Shown here: piece by piece, positions 35,459 through 44,683 of the stretch
How the letters are laid out: every line of letters begins with the position of its first letter
How positions within the stretch are numbered: position 1 is the stretch's first letter
DNA from: Comamonadaceae bacterium
GTDB taxonomy: Bacteria > Pseudomonadota > Gammaproteobacteria > Burkholderiales > Burkholderiaceae_C
Assembly (NCBI GenBank): GCA_015999985.1
Contig: JAECRA010000001.1
Coordinates: 97,196 to 161,195 of the forward strand
Reading direction: 5' to 3'
Length of the DNA stretch: 64,000 nucleotides
Program-made: the position numbers and the translations under genes
Notes under the pieces: generated by a model
Seen by the model: only the letters and a program-made list of their open reading frames with translations
Databases searched by the model: none
What the model was told of the DNA's origin: nothing

Positions 35459-35554
35459 GTGACCACACGATTCAAAACAAGATCACCTTCGGTACAAGTG
35501 AGCATGAAGCCGGTTCATCAAAGGATCGTCGGCGCTTATGGGGTGGCGTCATGA
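35459..35554 (+). CDS. 31-aa leader ORF coupled to the enoyl-CoA hydratase gene
   Basis: GTG start at 35459 preceded by the best SD of the area (AACAGGAGACAAC), 31 codons, stop TGA at 35552-35554 overlapping the ATG (35551) of the enoyl-CoA hydratase as ATGA. The peptide (VTTRFKTRSP...) resembles nothing known. It could be a translational-coupling leader, since the hydratase start itself has no good SD, or the remnant of a lost gene. Confidence 0.4.
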   Translation: MTTRFKTRSPSVQVSMKPVHQRIVGAYGVAS

Positions 35555-36387
35555 ATGCACCTGCCCATGCTGAAGACGCAAGTCCGTTGCTTCTTGTTGA
35601 GAAGCATGTCCTGGGAGAAGGTGCTGGCAGCTTGGCGCTGGTCACCTTTAACCGCGGTGACAAGATGAACCCCATGGATTGGGCCATGGCGCGCGAAATG
35701 CGGCGGGTATTTGATGAGCTGGCGCAGGACGACGATGTCCGGGTGGTGGGCATCACCGGGTCCGGCCGTGCGTTCAGCGCAGGTGGCGACATGAAGAAGT
35801 ATCAGAAGCTCCAGCGCGAAAGCACGGACTTCCCTCACTTCCTGGCCGACATCCACGAGACCTTTCAAAGAATCGCCACCTACACCAAGCCCTATGTTGC
35901 GCTCGTCAATGGCATTGCCGTGGCCGGTGGCATCGAATTGATTCTGTCGTGCGATCTGGTGATCTGTGCGGAATCAGCGCGCATCGGTGATGCGCACCTG
36001 AACTTCGGGCAGATGGGCGGGGGCGGTGTGCTCACCATGCTGCCGCGGATCATCGGCCCCATGCGTGCCCGCGAACTCATCTTCAGTGGCCGCTTGCTCG
36101 AGCCGAAGGAAGCTTTGGAGTTCGGTCTGGTCAATCAGATCGTTCCCGATGGTGAACTGTTGGACGCAGCGCTGAAGTTCGCTCGCGAGGTGGGTAAGAA
36201 GTCGCCGTTGGCGGTGGCCAATGCCAAGCAGGTTTTGAATGCCGGTCTGAACGAAGGGACAGGCGTGCAGGCTGCATTTCGTCTGGAGCGCGAAATGACT
36301 GCACGCTACTGCCTCACAAGTACGGATGCCCATGAGGGCCTGGAAGCGTTTGTGACCAAACGCCAGCCAAAGTTCACAGGCCGTTGA
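35551..36387 (+). CDS. enoyl-CoA hydratase/isomerase family protein
   Basis: Crotonase-fold enzyme of 278 aa. The CoA/oxyanion-hole segment is GSGRAFSAGGDMKKY (near residue 70-85), and NGIAVAGGIELILSCDLVICAESARIG (near 120-146) forms the second oxyanion half, with LNFGQMGGGG following. The likely reaction is hydration of an alpha,beta-unsaturated acyl-CoA. Other crotonase reactions (isomerase, hydrolase, lyase) cannot be excluded. First structural gene of the rightward catabolic operon, 32 bp before the DUF35 gene. The start lacks its own SD and overlaps the leader ORF stop. Confidence 0.9.
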   Translation: MNAPAHAEDASPLLLVEKHVLGEGAGSLALVTFNRGDKMNPMDWAMAREMRRVFDELAQDDDVRVVGITGSGRAFSAGGDMKKYQKLQRESTDFPHFLADIHETFQRIATYTKPYVALVNGIAVAGGIELILSCDLVICAESARIGDAHLNFGQMGGGGVLTMLPRIIGPMRARELIFSGRLLEPKEALEFGLVNQIVPDGELLDAALKFAREVGKKSPLAVANAKQVLNAGLNEGTGVQAAFRLEREMTARYCLTSTDAHEGLEAFVTKRQPKFTGR

Positions 36388-36419
36388 GCGCGGCGCCCTA
36401 GACAGGAAACATCATTCCC

Positions 36420-36866
36420 ATGTCACAAGCCAACTCCGCCGTTGACACCCCAGCGCGTCCAACTCCCTCGCCGGATCAGGACAGCGCGTTCTTCTGGGAA
36501 GGTCTGCGTGCTCACGAATTCAGGCTGCAGGAATGCACGGACTGTGGCAAGCGGCGCTTTCCACCCATGCCAAGCTGTCCTTTCTGCGCGGGCCGCCACG
36601 CCAAGGTGGTGATCCCGACGGGGCGCGGCAAGGTCTACAGCTGGGTCGCGGTGCACCACGCCTTTCACCCCGCGTTCAAGGCAGATCTGCCCTACATCGT
36701 AGCCACCATAGATCTTGAAGGGGGCGGCCGCATGGCTGCGCGCGTGGATACCCAGGGGCCAGAGAAAGCACAAATTTCCATCGGCCAAGTGGTGAAGGCC
36801 GGTTACCTCGACCACGGTGAATGGACCGAGCTCCGCTTCAGTGCCGAGCCTATGGTCCAGGGTTGA
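36420..36866 (+). CDS. DUF35 zinc-ribbon/OB-fold protein
   Basis: Protein of 148 aa with an N-terminal helix, a rubredoxin-like zinc ribbon (CTDCGKRRFPPMPSCPFC, residues ~38-56) and an OB-fold (residues ~65-140, GRGKVYSWVAVHHAFHPAF). DUF35 proteins pair with thiolase-superfamily proteins; ChsH2-DUF35 with the Ltp2 aldolase in steroid side-chain cleavage and acetone carboxylase-like or acetoacetyl systems in archaea are established cases. The likely partner here is the thiolase-like protein at 46280, almost 10 kb away in a separate transcript. Confidence 0.9.
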   Translation: MSQANSAVDTPARPTPSPDQDSAFFWEGLRAHEFRLQECTDCGKRRFPPMPSCPFCAGRHAKVVIPTGRGKVYSWVAVHHAFHPAFKADLPYIVATIDLEGGGRMAARVDTQGPEKAQISIGQVVKAGYLDHGEWTELRFSAEPMVQG

Positions 36867-36876
36867 TCGGCGTCCT

Positions 36877-37758
36877 ATGCAGCTCGCCCAACTCATTCTC
36901 AGCGGTCTGGCGCAAGGGTGCATCTATGGGCTTATCGCGCTCGGCTTCGTCCTGATCTACAAGGCCACGGAGACCATCAACTTCGCGCAGGGCGAGTTGA
37001 TGATGCTGGGGGCTTTCATCGGTCTGGCGTGCATGACCGTTCTGGGGCTGCCCTTTTGGGCGTCCATCATCGTGACCATGCTGGCCATGGTGACGGTAGG
37101 CGTCATTCTGGAGTGGGCCTTGATCAGGCCACTTCTCGGCCAGATGGCATTCACAGTGGTGATGGTGACCATCGGGTTTGGCTACATTGCGCGCGGCGCG
37201 ATCACCATGATCCCTGGCTGGGGAACCGACACGCATGCCTTGCCCGTACCGTACAAGGGTGAGCTAGTGCGCGTCGCGGGTGGGCAGCTGGTCATCAGTG
37301 TGGAACAACTGGTCATCATCGGAGCCACCGCCGTTCTCTGCCTGGCGCTGTATCTGTTTTTCCGTTACTCCAAGTACGGCATCGCGATGCAGGCCGTGTC
37401 GCAAAACCAGTTGGCTGCCTACTACATGGGCATCCCGGTTCGCGGGCTGAATACGGCTGTCTGGGGTCTGTCGGCTGCCATCGCAGGCATAGGCGGCATC
37501 TTGCTGGCGCCCATCACTTTCGTGCACGCCAATATGGGCTTCATAGGGATGAAGGCATTCCCCGCAGCGATCATCGGCGGCTTTGGCAGCATACCGGGCG
37601 CCATCGTAGGCGGGCTCATCATTGGCGTCATTGAGGCCTTGGCGGGCTACTACCTGCCAGAAGGCTTCAAGGATGTAGCGCCCTACGTCGCGGTGCTGAT
37701 CATGCTTGTCGTGCGGCCAAGGGGCCTGTTCGGCGAAAAAATGGCCAAGCGGGCCTGA
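36877..37758 (+). CDS. livH: LIV-type ABC transporter permease (LivH-like)
   Basis: Inner-membrane permease of 293 aa with about eight membrane segments. Starts MQLAQLILSGLAQGCIYGLI, and has the LivH hallmark NFAQGELMMLGAF near residue 45, plus GGFGSIPGAIVGGLIIGVIEAL near the C-terminus (the EAA-like coupling loop). ATG 36877 chosen; the longer frame begins inside the DUF35 gene. Part of a complete importer encoded at 36877-40398 with its receptor at 42331. Substrate is probably an aromatic or other organic acid rather than leucine, judged from the CoA ligase in the same operon (inference). Confidence 0.92.
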   Translation: MQLAQLILSGLAQGCIYGLIALGFVLIYKATETINFAQGELMMLGAFIGLACMTVLGLPFWASIIVTMLAMVTVGVILEWALIRPLLGQMAFTVVMVTIGFGYIARGAITMIPGWGTDTHALPVPYKGELVRVAGGQLVISVEQLVIIGATAVLCLALYLFFRYSKYGIAMQAVSQNQLAAYYMGIPVRGLNTAVWGLSAAIAGIGGILLAPITFVHANMGFIGMKAFPAAIIGGFGSIPGAIVGGLIIGVIEALAGYYLPEGFKDVAPYVAVLIMLVVRPRGLFGEKMAKRA

Positions 37759-37781
37759 TCGCCGCAGGCTCCGGAACAAGC

Positions 37782-38858
37782 ATGCGATTCATATTCAAAA
37801 CCAATTACGAGCAAGACCTTGTGCTAGTGCGGCACAGTGGAATGCGATTCTGGTACAGCGTTCTGGCGGTACTGGTGCTGGCGGCACCTCTCGTGCTGCC
37901 CGGTTATCTGGTGACACCCCTGACCTTCATTCTGATCTATGCCATCGCTGGCCTGGGTCTGATGCTGCTCACAGGGTTTACGGGCCTGGTGTCGATCGGC
38001 AATGCAGCTTTCATTGCAATTGGCGCCTATGTGGAAGCCTGGCTTTCAAAAAGGGGCGTGCCATTTCCCGTGTCCATGACCATCGCTGCGGTGTCGGCAG
38101 GCCTGGTCGGCATAGCAGTGGGGTTGCCTGCGCTGCGCACCAAGGGCATCTATCTCATGATCGCGACATTCGCCTGCGCGGTCGTGGTGGAAGAGGTGCT
38201 CACGCGAGCCGAGAGCATCACCGGCGGTAACTCTGGCATGACGGTCGGCGCCATCAGCCTATTCGGCTTCCCGCTGAACACGGATGCACGTTTTTATTTC
38301 CTCGCGCTCGCAATAGCCGTGGCCGCCACGCTGTGCATTCTGAATCTGCTGCGAAGTCCTACAGGCCGTGCCTTCATTGCCATTCGTGACTCCGAAATAT
38401 CGGCTCAGAGTATGGGCATCCACCTGGCCTATTACAAGACGGCGGCCTTCGCCATCAGTGCGCTTTTGGCAGGTATTGCAGGTGCTTTGTACGCACACAA
38501 GCTGCGCTTTATCTCGCCCGAGCAATTCACCTTCGCGTTTTCCATTGAACTGTTGATGATGATGGTCATTGGCGGGCTCGGCTCCATCAAAGGGGTCTAC
38601 TTCGGCGCCGCATTTTGGGTCGTGGTGCAGCAGATGATCCTGATGTTCAAGGACTATCTGCCGGCGTCGCTTTCCAACCAGGTCGGACTTCAGCCCATCA
38701 TCTTCGGTGTCATCCTGATCGCCTTCATCATCTTTGAACCCAAGGGTATCAACGGCAGGTGGATCAAGGTGCGCAGCTACCTGGAGCAGTTCCCGTACTA
38801 CAGAAAAGGCAGCCACCGCCGACAGAAGACTTACGTGAAATCGGAGCGGATGCGATGA
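37782..38858 (+). CDS. livM: LIV-type ABC transporter permease (LivM-like)
   Basis: Second permease, 358 aa, ~9-10 membrane segments. Family motifs are ITYAIAGLGLMLLTGFTGLVSIGNAAF-like sequence near residue 50-75 and GGLGSIKGVYFGAAFW near residue 264. It carries a longer N-terminus (~25 residues before the first segment) and a basic C-terminal tail. The stop overlaps the livG start by ATGA (38855-38858). Forms the heterodimeric channel with the upstream LivH-like protein. Confidence 0.92.
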   Translation: MRFIFKTNYEQDLVLVRHSGMRFWYSVLAVLVLAAPLVLPGYLVTPLTFILIYAIAGLGLMLLTGFTGLVSIGNAAFIAIGAYVEAWLSKRGVPFPVSMTIAAVSAGLVGIAVGLPALRTKGIYLMIATFACAVVVEEVLTRAESITGGNSGMTVGAISLFGFPLNTDARFYFLALAIAVAATLCILNLLRSPTGRAFIAIRDSEISAQSMGIHLAYYKTAAFAISALLAGIAGALYAHKLRFISPEQFTFAFSIELLMMMVIGGLGSIKGVYFGAAFWVVVQQMILMFKDYLPASLSNQVGLQPIIFGVILIAFIIFEPKGINGRWIKVRSYLEQFPYYRKGSHRRQKTYVKSERMR

Positions 38859-39628
38859 CCCATCCCCTGCTTGAAGCCAAGGGCCTCACAGTTCAATTCG
38901 GCGGGTTGAAGGCCGTGGACGGGGTGGACTTCACTGTCCGTCAGGGCGAGGTTTTCTCGCTCATCGGCCCCAATGGTGCCGGTAAGACCACCACCTTCAA
39001 TCTGATCAGTGGTCTGTACCGTGCCACCGCCGGAGAGATCCGGCTGGACGGAGAGTTGGTCTCTGGACTGCCGGCGCATCGCATTGCCGCACTGGGCGTT
39101 GCGCGCACCTTCCAGAACATTGAGCTCTTCGAACATGCCACCGTCTTGCAGAACTTGCTCATTGGGTGCCACACGCAAAGGCGCAGTCGCTTGTGGCAGG
39201 ACGCGCTCTTCACCAGACGTACGCGCCGGCGGGAGTTGGAGTTTCGAACCCAGGTAGAAGAGGTCATCGATTTCCTCGATCTACAGCACTACCGCGACAT
39301 GTTGGTGGAGGGCTTGCCCTACGGAGTGCGCAAAGTAGTCGAGCTTGGCCGAGCGCTGGCCATGAAGCCGCGTCTGCTTTTGTTGGACGAACCTTCTTCC
39401 GGGCTGAACCCTGAGGAGACAGAAGACATGGCCTATTGGATTGAAGACATTCGCGACGATCTGGGAATCACCGTCGTCATGGTGGAGCACGACATGTCAC
39501 TTGTGAGCCGGGTCTCTGACCGCGTGCTGGCGCTGAACTACGGGCGGGTGCTGGCCACAGGCACTGCGGCCCAGGTGCAGTCTGACCCCAATGTGGTTGA
39601 AGCCTACCTAGGGGGAGCTGACGAATGA
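38855..39628 (+). CDS. livG: LIV-type ABC transporter ATP-binding protein (LivG-like)
   Basis: ATPase of 257 aa. Walker [14 protein letters not shown] (near residue 38), Q-loop FQNIELFEH, a signature region that is degenerate (YGVRKVVELGRALAMKP instead of LSGGQ, usual for LivG proteins), Walker B LLLLDEPSSGLNPEE (near 178) and H-loop VEHDMSLVSR. ATG 38855 overlaps the livM stop; it overlaps livF in turn (39625-39628). Works with LivF as the heterodimeric motor. Confidence 0.93.
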   Translation: MTHPLLEAKGLTVQFGGLKAVDGVDFTVRQGEVFSLIGPNGAGKTTTFNLISGLYRATAGEIRLDGELVSGLPAHRIAALGVARTFQNIELFEHATVLQNLLIGCHTQRRSRLWQDALFTRRTRRRELEFRTQVEEVIDFLDLQHYRDMLVEGLPYGVRKVVELGRALAMKPRLLLLDEPSSGLNPEETEDMAYWIEDIRDDLGITVVMVEHDMSLVSRVSDRVLALNYGRVLATGTAAQVQSDPNVVEAYLGGADE

Positions 39629-40398
39629 GCGACGTCCTCCTTAGTCTCAGCAATGTTGAAAGCAGCTACGGTCCGGTCAAGGCCATCCGCGGCGTCAGCC
39701 TGAATGTCCAGCGCGGAAAGATATCCACTGTATTGGGCGCCAATGGTGCGGGTAAGTCGACCATCTTGAAAACCATTTCGGGGATCATTGATCCGGACAA
39801 GGGCAGCATTGTTTTTGACGGAGCACCCATTGGCGCTCTGAACCCGGCGAAGATCGTGCGACGTGGAGTCGTCCACGTGCCGGAGGGGCGTGAGGTATTT
39901 CCGTTTCTCAGCGTGCGTGAGAACCTGATCATGGGCGCTTTCACGCGTTCTGATCGTGATGCCGTTGCGCGGGACATGGAAACCGTTTATGGCTACTTCC
40001 CCATCCTCGCGGAGAAGGCGGAGTCACGCGCGGGCTTGCTTTCGGGGGGCCAGCAGCAAATGCTCGCCATTGCGCGTGGATTGATGACTGAACCCACCCT
40101 GATGTTGCTGGACGAGCCCAGTCTCGGCCTGTCTCCGAAGCTGATCAAGGAAATTTTCACCATCATCAAACGCATCAATCGAGAGCGGGGCACCAGCATT
40201 CTGCTGGTGGAGCAGAACGCACGCGTGGCATTGGATTGTGCAGACCATGGCTTTGTGCTGGAGGTGGGACGCATCGTGATAGAGGGCGAATGCTCCTTGC
40301 TGCGAGAACAAAGCGACATCAAGGAGTTCTACCTGGGCATCAAGGAAGCTGGCGTGCGCGGCCAGCAACGGTGGAAACGCAAGAAAAACTGGAGATAG
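39625..40398 (+). CDS. livF: LIV-type ABC transporter ATP-binding protein (LivF-like)
   Basis: ATPase of 257 aa. Walker A GANGAGKSTILKTI (near residue 38), signature LSGGQQQMLAIARGLM (near 138), Walker B LMLLDEPSLGLSP (near 158), H-loop LVEQNARVAL. The C-terminus is extended by a basic tail (QQRWKRKKNW). It overlaps livG, and its stop lies 1 bp before the acyl-CoA ligase ATG, so ligase translation is coupled to the transporter. Confidence 0.93.
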   Translation: MSDVLLSLSNVESSYGPVKAIRGVSLNVQRGKISTVLGANGAGKSTILKTISGIIDPDKGSIVFDGAPIGALNPAKIVRRGVVHVPEGREVFPFLSVRENLIMGAFTRSDRDAVARDMETVYGYFPILAEKAESRAGLLSGGQQQMLAIARGLMTEPTLMLLDEPSLGLSPKLIKEIFTIIKRINRERGTSILLVEQNARVALDCADHGFVLEVGRIVIEGECSLLREQSDIKEFYLGIKEAGVRGQQRWKRKKNWR

Positions 40399-40399
40399 T

Positions 40400-42274
40400 A
40401 TGACCCAGTCTCAATCTTTGCTGACGCAGGATGGCACCAGTGCATCCAACCCGCCGCACCACATAGCAGGAGACACTGCGGCGCAGGTATTCTGGCAGGC
40501 CTTTCAGAAGCGCGGTCAACAAGTGGCCTTGCGGCAAAAGGAACTCGGCATCTGGATCAGCGTGTCCAATGCTGAACTGGCTGGTATTTGCCGTGAAGTG
40601 GGAGAAGGCTTGCTGGAGCTCGGTTTCCAGCGTGGTGAGTGCGTGTCCATTCTTTCAAACACAGTGCGCGAGTGGTTGTACGCAGATCTGGGTGCGCTGT
40701 TTGTGGGGGGCGTTTCCAGCGGAATCTATCCGACCGACTCTGCAGAGCAGACTGAGTATCTGATGACCGATTCAGCCTCCACGGTTCTCTTCGTGGAAGA
40801 CGAGGAACAGCTGGACAAGGCACTTGCAGTGCGCGAGCGCCTACCGCTGCTGCGGCGGATCGTCATCTTCGACATGGAGGGTCTTCAGAAGTTCGAAGAC
40901 CCTGGTGTGATCAGCCTGGACGATTTGCGTGCTTTGGGCCGCGCACGGATGGCGCAAGCGGGGGCAGACGCACGCTGGCAAGAAGGTCTTGCATCTCGGC
41001 GTGCAACCGACCTGGCGATCCTCATCTACACCTCCGGCACAACCGGCAAACCCAAGGGAGCCATGCTCTCGCACGGCAACGTGGTGGCGTCCATTCGCGG
41101 ATTGCGCCTGGTGGTCGAGCAGGACGAACGCGACCAACGGATGTGCTTCTTGCCGCTATGCCATGCGGCCGAACGGATCATGGGTGCCTACCTCGCGCTC
41201 TATTCCGGCACTTGCCTCAACTTCGTGGAAAACCCACAGACCATTCCGGAGAACGTGCGCGAGATTGCGCCCACCGTCTTTTTGGCCGTGCCTCGGATCT
41301 GGGAGAAGTTCTACTCGGCGTCCACGATTGCATTGTCGGAAGCCACCTCGCTGGAGCAATGGGCTTACGCGCGAGCCATCAAGGTAGGGTACGAAGCTGC
41401 CCCCTACCTGCAAGATGGAAAGCCTCTGCCCGCCGGACTGGCTGCACGCTATTGGCTTGCACGCACCCTGGTGCTCAACAACACCCGTCGTCTGCTGGGC
41501 ATTCACCGCTGCCGCTTCATCATTACAGGCGCTGCGCCGATTTCGCCAGACCTGATCCGCTGGTACCTGGCGCTCGGCATTCCGGTGCGTGAGATCTGGG
41601 GGCAGACAGAAGCCGGGGGCGGGGGCACCGCCACCCCGGTCGGGAAGATCAAACCAGGGTGGATCGGCCCCGCTTCACCCATGAACGAGGTGAAGCTTGA
41701 CCCCACAACGTCCGAGTTGTTGATCCGCGGGCCGAATGTGTTCATGGGCTATCTGAACTTGCCAGAGAAAACAGCGGAGACTCTGGATGCCGAAGGCTGG
41801 CTGCACACGGGTGACGTAGGTCGAGTGGACGAAGACGGCTATTTCAAGATAGTCGATCGGATGAAGGACATCATCATCACGGCCGGCGGAAAGAACATCA
41901 CGCCGTCGGAGATAGAGAATGAACTGAAATTCTCGCCCTACATCACCGACGCCGTGGTCATTGGCGATCGTCGCGCCTATCTCACGGCCCTCATCATGAT
42001 TGACCAGGACAACGTCGTGAAGTACGCGCAGGACCACGACATTCCGTTCTCGGATTACGTGAGTTTGTGCCGCGCGCAGGCCATACAGGCCCTGGTCGAG
42101 CGCGAGCTACAGGCAGTGAACGAAAAGTTTGCCCGGGTGGAGCAGGTCAAGGCGTTCCGGCTGATTGAGACACAGCTCACGGCCGAAGACGAAGAGCTCA
42201 CCCCGACCATGAAGTTGAAGCGAAAGTTTGTCAACACCAAGTACGCGGATCTGATCGAGTCGATGTACCGCTAG
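40400..42274 (+). CDS. AMP-forming acyl-CoA ligase
   Basis: ANL-superfamily ligase of 624 aa, the size of long-chain (FadD15-like) synthetases. The P-loop is IYTSGTTGKPKGAMLSHGN (near residue 210); later landmarks are EIWGQTEAGGGG (near 398), the hinge GWLHTGDVGRVDEDGYFKIVDRMKD (near 468-492) and the catalytic Lys region near the C-terminus (TPTMKLKRKFV). It should convert the imported acid to its CoA thioester. Embedded between the transporter genes and their receptor, an arrangement that couples uptake to activation. Acyl specificity cannot be read. Confidence 0.93.
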   Translation: MTQSQSLLTQDGTSASNPPHHIAGDTAAQVFWQAFQKRGQQVALRQKELGIWISVSNAELAGICREVGEGLLELGFQRGECVSILSNTVREWLYADLGALFVGGVSSGIYPTDSAEQTEYLMTDSASTVLFVEDEEQLDKALAVRERLPLLRRIVIFDMEGLQKFEDPGVISLDDLRALGRARMAQAGADARWQEGLASRRATDLAILIYTSGTTGKPKGAMLSHGNVVASIRGLRLVVEQDERDQRMCFLPLCHAAERIMGAYLALYSGTCLNFVENPQTIPENVREIAPTVFLAVPRIWEKFYSASTIALSEATSLEQWAYARAIKVGYEAAPYLQDGKPLPAGLAARYWLARTLVLNNTRRLLGIHRCRFIITGAAPISPDLIRWYLALGIPVREIWGQTEAGGGGTATPVGKIKPGWIGPASPMNEVKLDPTTSELLIRGPNVFMGYLNLPEKTAETLDAEGWLHTGDVGRVDEDGYFKIVDRMKDIIITAGGKNITPSEIENELKFSPYITDAVVIGDRRAYLTALIMIDQDNVVKYAQDHDIPFSDYVSLCRAQAIQALVERELQAVNEKFARVEQVKAFRLIETQLTAEDEELTPTMKLKRKFVNTKYADLIESMYR

Positions 42275-42330
42275 CTTGACTGAAGAGTTTGTGTATGGGT
42301 CAGTGCCATTTCAACCAATAGGAGACAGCA

Positions 42331-43503
42331 GTGAACATGAAATTCAGACTCGGCCTGGCGACTTTCGCCATCGGCCTTGCCCTCACAACCGCGGCCACCG
42401 CCCAGGTCCGCGGCATCACCAAGGACGAGATCATCCTGGGCTCGGTCCAGGACCTTTCCGGGCCCACCTCGGGGTTCAGCAAGCAATCGCGCGATGGACT
42501 CATCATGCGCGTGGAGGAAGCCAATGCGGCCGGAGGCATCAACGGCCGCAAAATCAAGCTGGTGATCGAAGACAGCGGCTATGACCCGAAGAAAGGGATC
42601 ATCGCCACGCAGAAGATGATTGAGCGGGACAACATCTTCGCCATGGTCTCGACCATGGGCACCGTGGTGGTCGTGCCTTCTTTGCCCATGCTCATGGAGC
42701 GCAATGTTCCGAATCTCTTCCCGCTGTCCGGTGCGGCTGAGATGTTCGAGCCCACCACCAAGCTGAAGTACGCGTTCTTGCCGCCGTACCTGCTGCAAGC
42801 CACCACCGCAGTCAAGTACATGACGCGTGACCGTGGATCCAAGAGCTTTTGCATCATCTACGAAGATGGCGACTATGGTCTGGAAATTCTCCGGGGCGCC
42901 GAAGCGGGACTGAAAGAACTCGGCCAGACTTTCAAGGAAAAGACAAGTTACAAACGAGGCTCTACCGACTTCTCCTCTCAGGTGGCGCGCATGCGCACCT
43001 CTGGCTGCGACACCGTGGTCATGGGCACCATCATTCGGGAGACGATTGGCACACTCAACGAAGCGAAGAAGATCGGATGGACGCCAAAGTTCATAGGTGT
43101 GGCTGGCTCCTATACCGATCTGATTCACAAGATTGGCGGGCCCGCTATGGATGGCTACCTTGCAGTGCATCAGGTGGGCCAACCCTACCCCGATGATGCT
43201 TCGGCAGCGGTGCGCGATTGGGTCAAACGCTACCAGGCTCGCTTCAAGGAAGATCCGGGCGTGTTTTCCGTCTACGGTTATTCCATGATGCAGATCACCC
43301 TGGATGCCATTGCCAAACTCGGCAACAACATCACGGTGGACGCCTTGAATGCACAGCTGGAAAAGACAGTGGTGCCTCGCGACATGTTTGGCAGCCCTGA
43401 ATACAAGTTCAGTGCCAAGACCCATCTGGGCAATGAACGTTCCCGTGTGAGCGAGATCAAGTCAGGCCGCTGGTCAGCGATCACGGAATACCTGGATTAC
43501 TGA
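42331..43503 (+). CDS. LIV-type ABC transporter substrate-binding protein
   Basis: Periplasmic receptor of 390 aa (type I periplasmic binding fold, Peripla_BP_6). Signal peptide to about TAATAQ (residues 1-24 from the GTG). Mature start VRGITKDEIILGSVQDLSGP is typical of receptors for aromatic or aliphatic acids; NPGGINGRKIKLV-type sequence follows (AAGGINGRKIKLVIED). Start GTG 42331 with SD GGAG; the ATG at 42337 is the alternative. Presumably feeds the LivHMGF importer at 36877-40398. 28 bp upstream of the acyl-CoA dehydrogenase gene. Confidence 0.92.
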   Translation: MNMKFRLGLATFAIGLALTTAATAQVRGITKDEIILGSVQDLSGPTSGFSKQSRDGLIMRVEEANAAGGINGRKIKLVIEDSGYDPKKGIIATQKMIERDNIFAMVSTMGTVVVVPSLPMLMERNVPNLFPLSGAAEMFEPTTKLKYAFLPPYLLQATTAVKYMTRDRGSKSFCIIYEDGDYGLEILRGAEAGLKELGQTFKEKTSYKRGSTDFSSQVARMRTSGCDTVVMGTIIRETIGTLNEAKKIGWTPKFIGVAGSYTDLIHKIGGPAMDGYLAVHQVGQPYPDDASAAVRDWVKRYQARFKEDPGVFSVYGYSMMQITLDAIAKLGNNITVDALNAQLEKTVVPRDMFGSPEYKFSAKTHLGNERSRVSEIKSGRWSAITEYLDY

Positions 43504-43531
43504 CTCCAGGAAAACAGGCTCAAAGCGCATC

Positions 43532-44683
43532 ATGCATAACACCCACGAGCACGAGACCCTCAGATCTACCATCCGGCGCTTCATTGCGGATGAGGTAGAC
43601 CCGAATGCGCAGGAGTGGGAGCGTCGTGGTGCGTTCCCTGTACATGAGGTGTTTCGACGCATGGCTGAACTAGGTCTCACCGGCGTCTCCAAACCACCGG
43701 AGTTTGGTGGCCTAGGCCTGGATTTCAGCTGGGAAGTGTTGGTAGCAGAGGAATTGGGGCATTGCAGCATCGGCGCTCTGCCAATGGCGTTTGGCGTGCA
43801 GACCTGTATGGGCACACCAGCACTCGCACGCTTTGGTAGCGACGAGTTGCGCCGGGAGTTCCTGGCACCCGTGATTGCAGGCGACTACGTGGCCGCCGTG
43901 GCGGTGAGCGAGCCGCAAGCGGGGTCCGATGTCGCAGGCTTGAAGTCCACAGCGGTACGCGAGGGTGCTGAGTATGTGCTGAACGGGACCAAGATGTGGA
44001 TCACCAACGCCCTGCAGGCAGACTTTTTCTGTGTGCTCGTCAATACATCGGGCGGTTCGCCGCACCGAAACAAAAGCATGTTCATAGTCCCCGCCCACCA
44101 GCGTGGCATCACGGTTTCAGCACCTCTGGACAAGCTGGGCATGCGCTCTTCCGAAACCTCCGAGATCGTCTTCGACAACGTCCGGGTACCAGCCAGGTTC
44201 ATGGTGGGGCAAGAGGGACAAGGTTTCCGCAATCAGATGCTGCAGTTCCAGGACGAGCGGTTGTACGTCGCAGCGACTACCCTGCGTGCGATGGAGCGCT
44301 GCATCGATACCACAGCAGAGTACTGCCGAGAGCGCGCGATCTTCGGCGGCACTGTGCTTGGCAATCAGGCAGTGCAGTTTCGCCTCGCAGAGCTGCAGAC
44401 CGATGTAGAGAGCCTTCGCTCGCTGGTCTATCGGGCCACAGATGCGTATGTGGCCGGTGAAGATGTCACCCTCCTGGCCACCATGGCCAAACTCAAGGCA
44501 GGCCGTTTGGCGCGTGTCGTGACCGATGCCTGCCTGCAGTACTGGGGTGGCATGGGCTTCATGTGGGACAACCCTGTGAGCCGTTACTACCGGGACTTGA
44601 GGCTACTTTCCATAGGTGGCGGCAGTGACGAAACCATGCTGAACGTCATTGCCAAGATGAAGGGCTTCGGCGCCAAACCCTAG
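43532..44683 (+). CDS. acyl-CoA dehydrogenase
   Basis: FAD enzyme of 383 aa introducing an alpha,beta double bond into an acyl-CoA. FAD-binding signatures VAVSEPQAGSDVAGLKSTAV (near residue 128) and MWITNALQADFFCVLV; the C-terminal domain holds ERAIFGGTVLGNQAVQFRLAE (near 270) and QYWGGMGFMWDNPVSRYYRDLR (near 336-357). At the usual catalytic base position the sequence is WDNPVSR, typical of the citronellyl/long-chain (ACAD8-10-like) group where the Glu lies elsewhere. Last gene of the rightward operon; its TAG stop shares bases with the convergent TetR stop (CTAG, 44680-44683). Confidence 0.92.
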   Translation: MHNTHEHETLRSTIRRFIADEVDPNAQEWERRGAFPVHEVFRRMAELGLTGVSKPPEFGGLGLDFSWEVLVAEELGHCSIGALPMAFGVQTCMGTPALARFGSDELRREFLAPVIAGDYVAAVAVSEPQAGSDVAGLKSTAVREGAEYVLNGTKMWITNALQADFFCVLVNTSGGSPHRNKSMFIVPAHQRGITVSAPLDKLGMRSSETSEIVFDNVRVPARFMVGQEGQGFRNQMLQFQDERLYVAATTLRAMERCIDTTAEYCRERAIFGGTVLGNQAVQFRLAELQTDVESLRSLVYRATDAYVAGEDVTLLATMAKLKAGRLARVVTDACLQYWGGMGFMWDNPVSRYYRDLRLLSIGGGSDETMLNVIAKMKGFGAKP

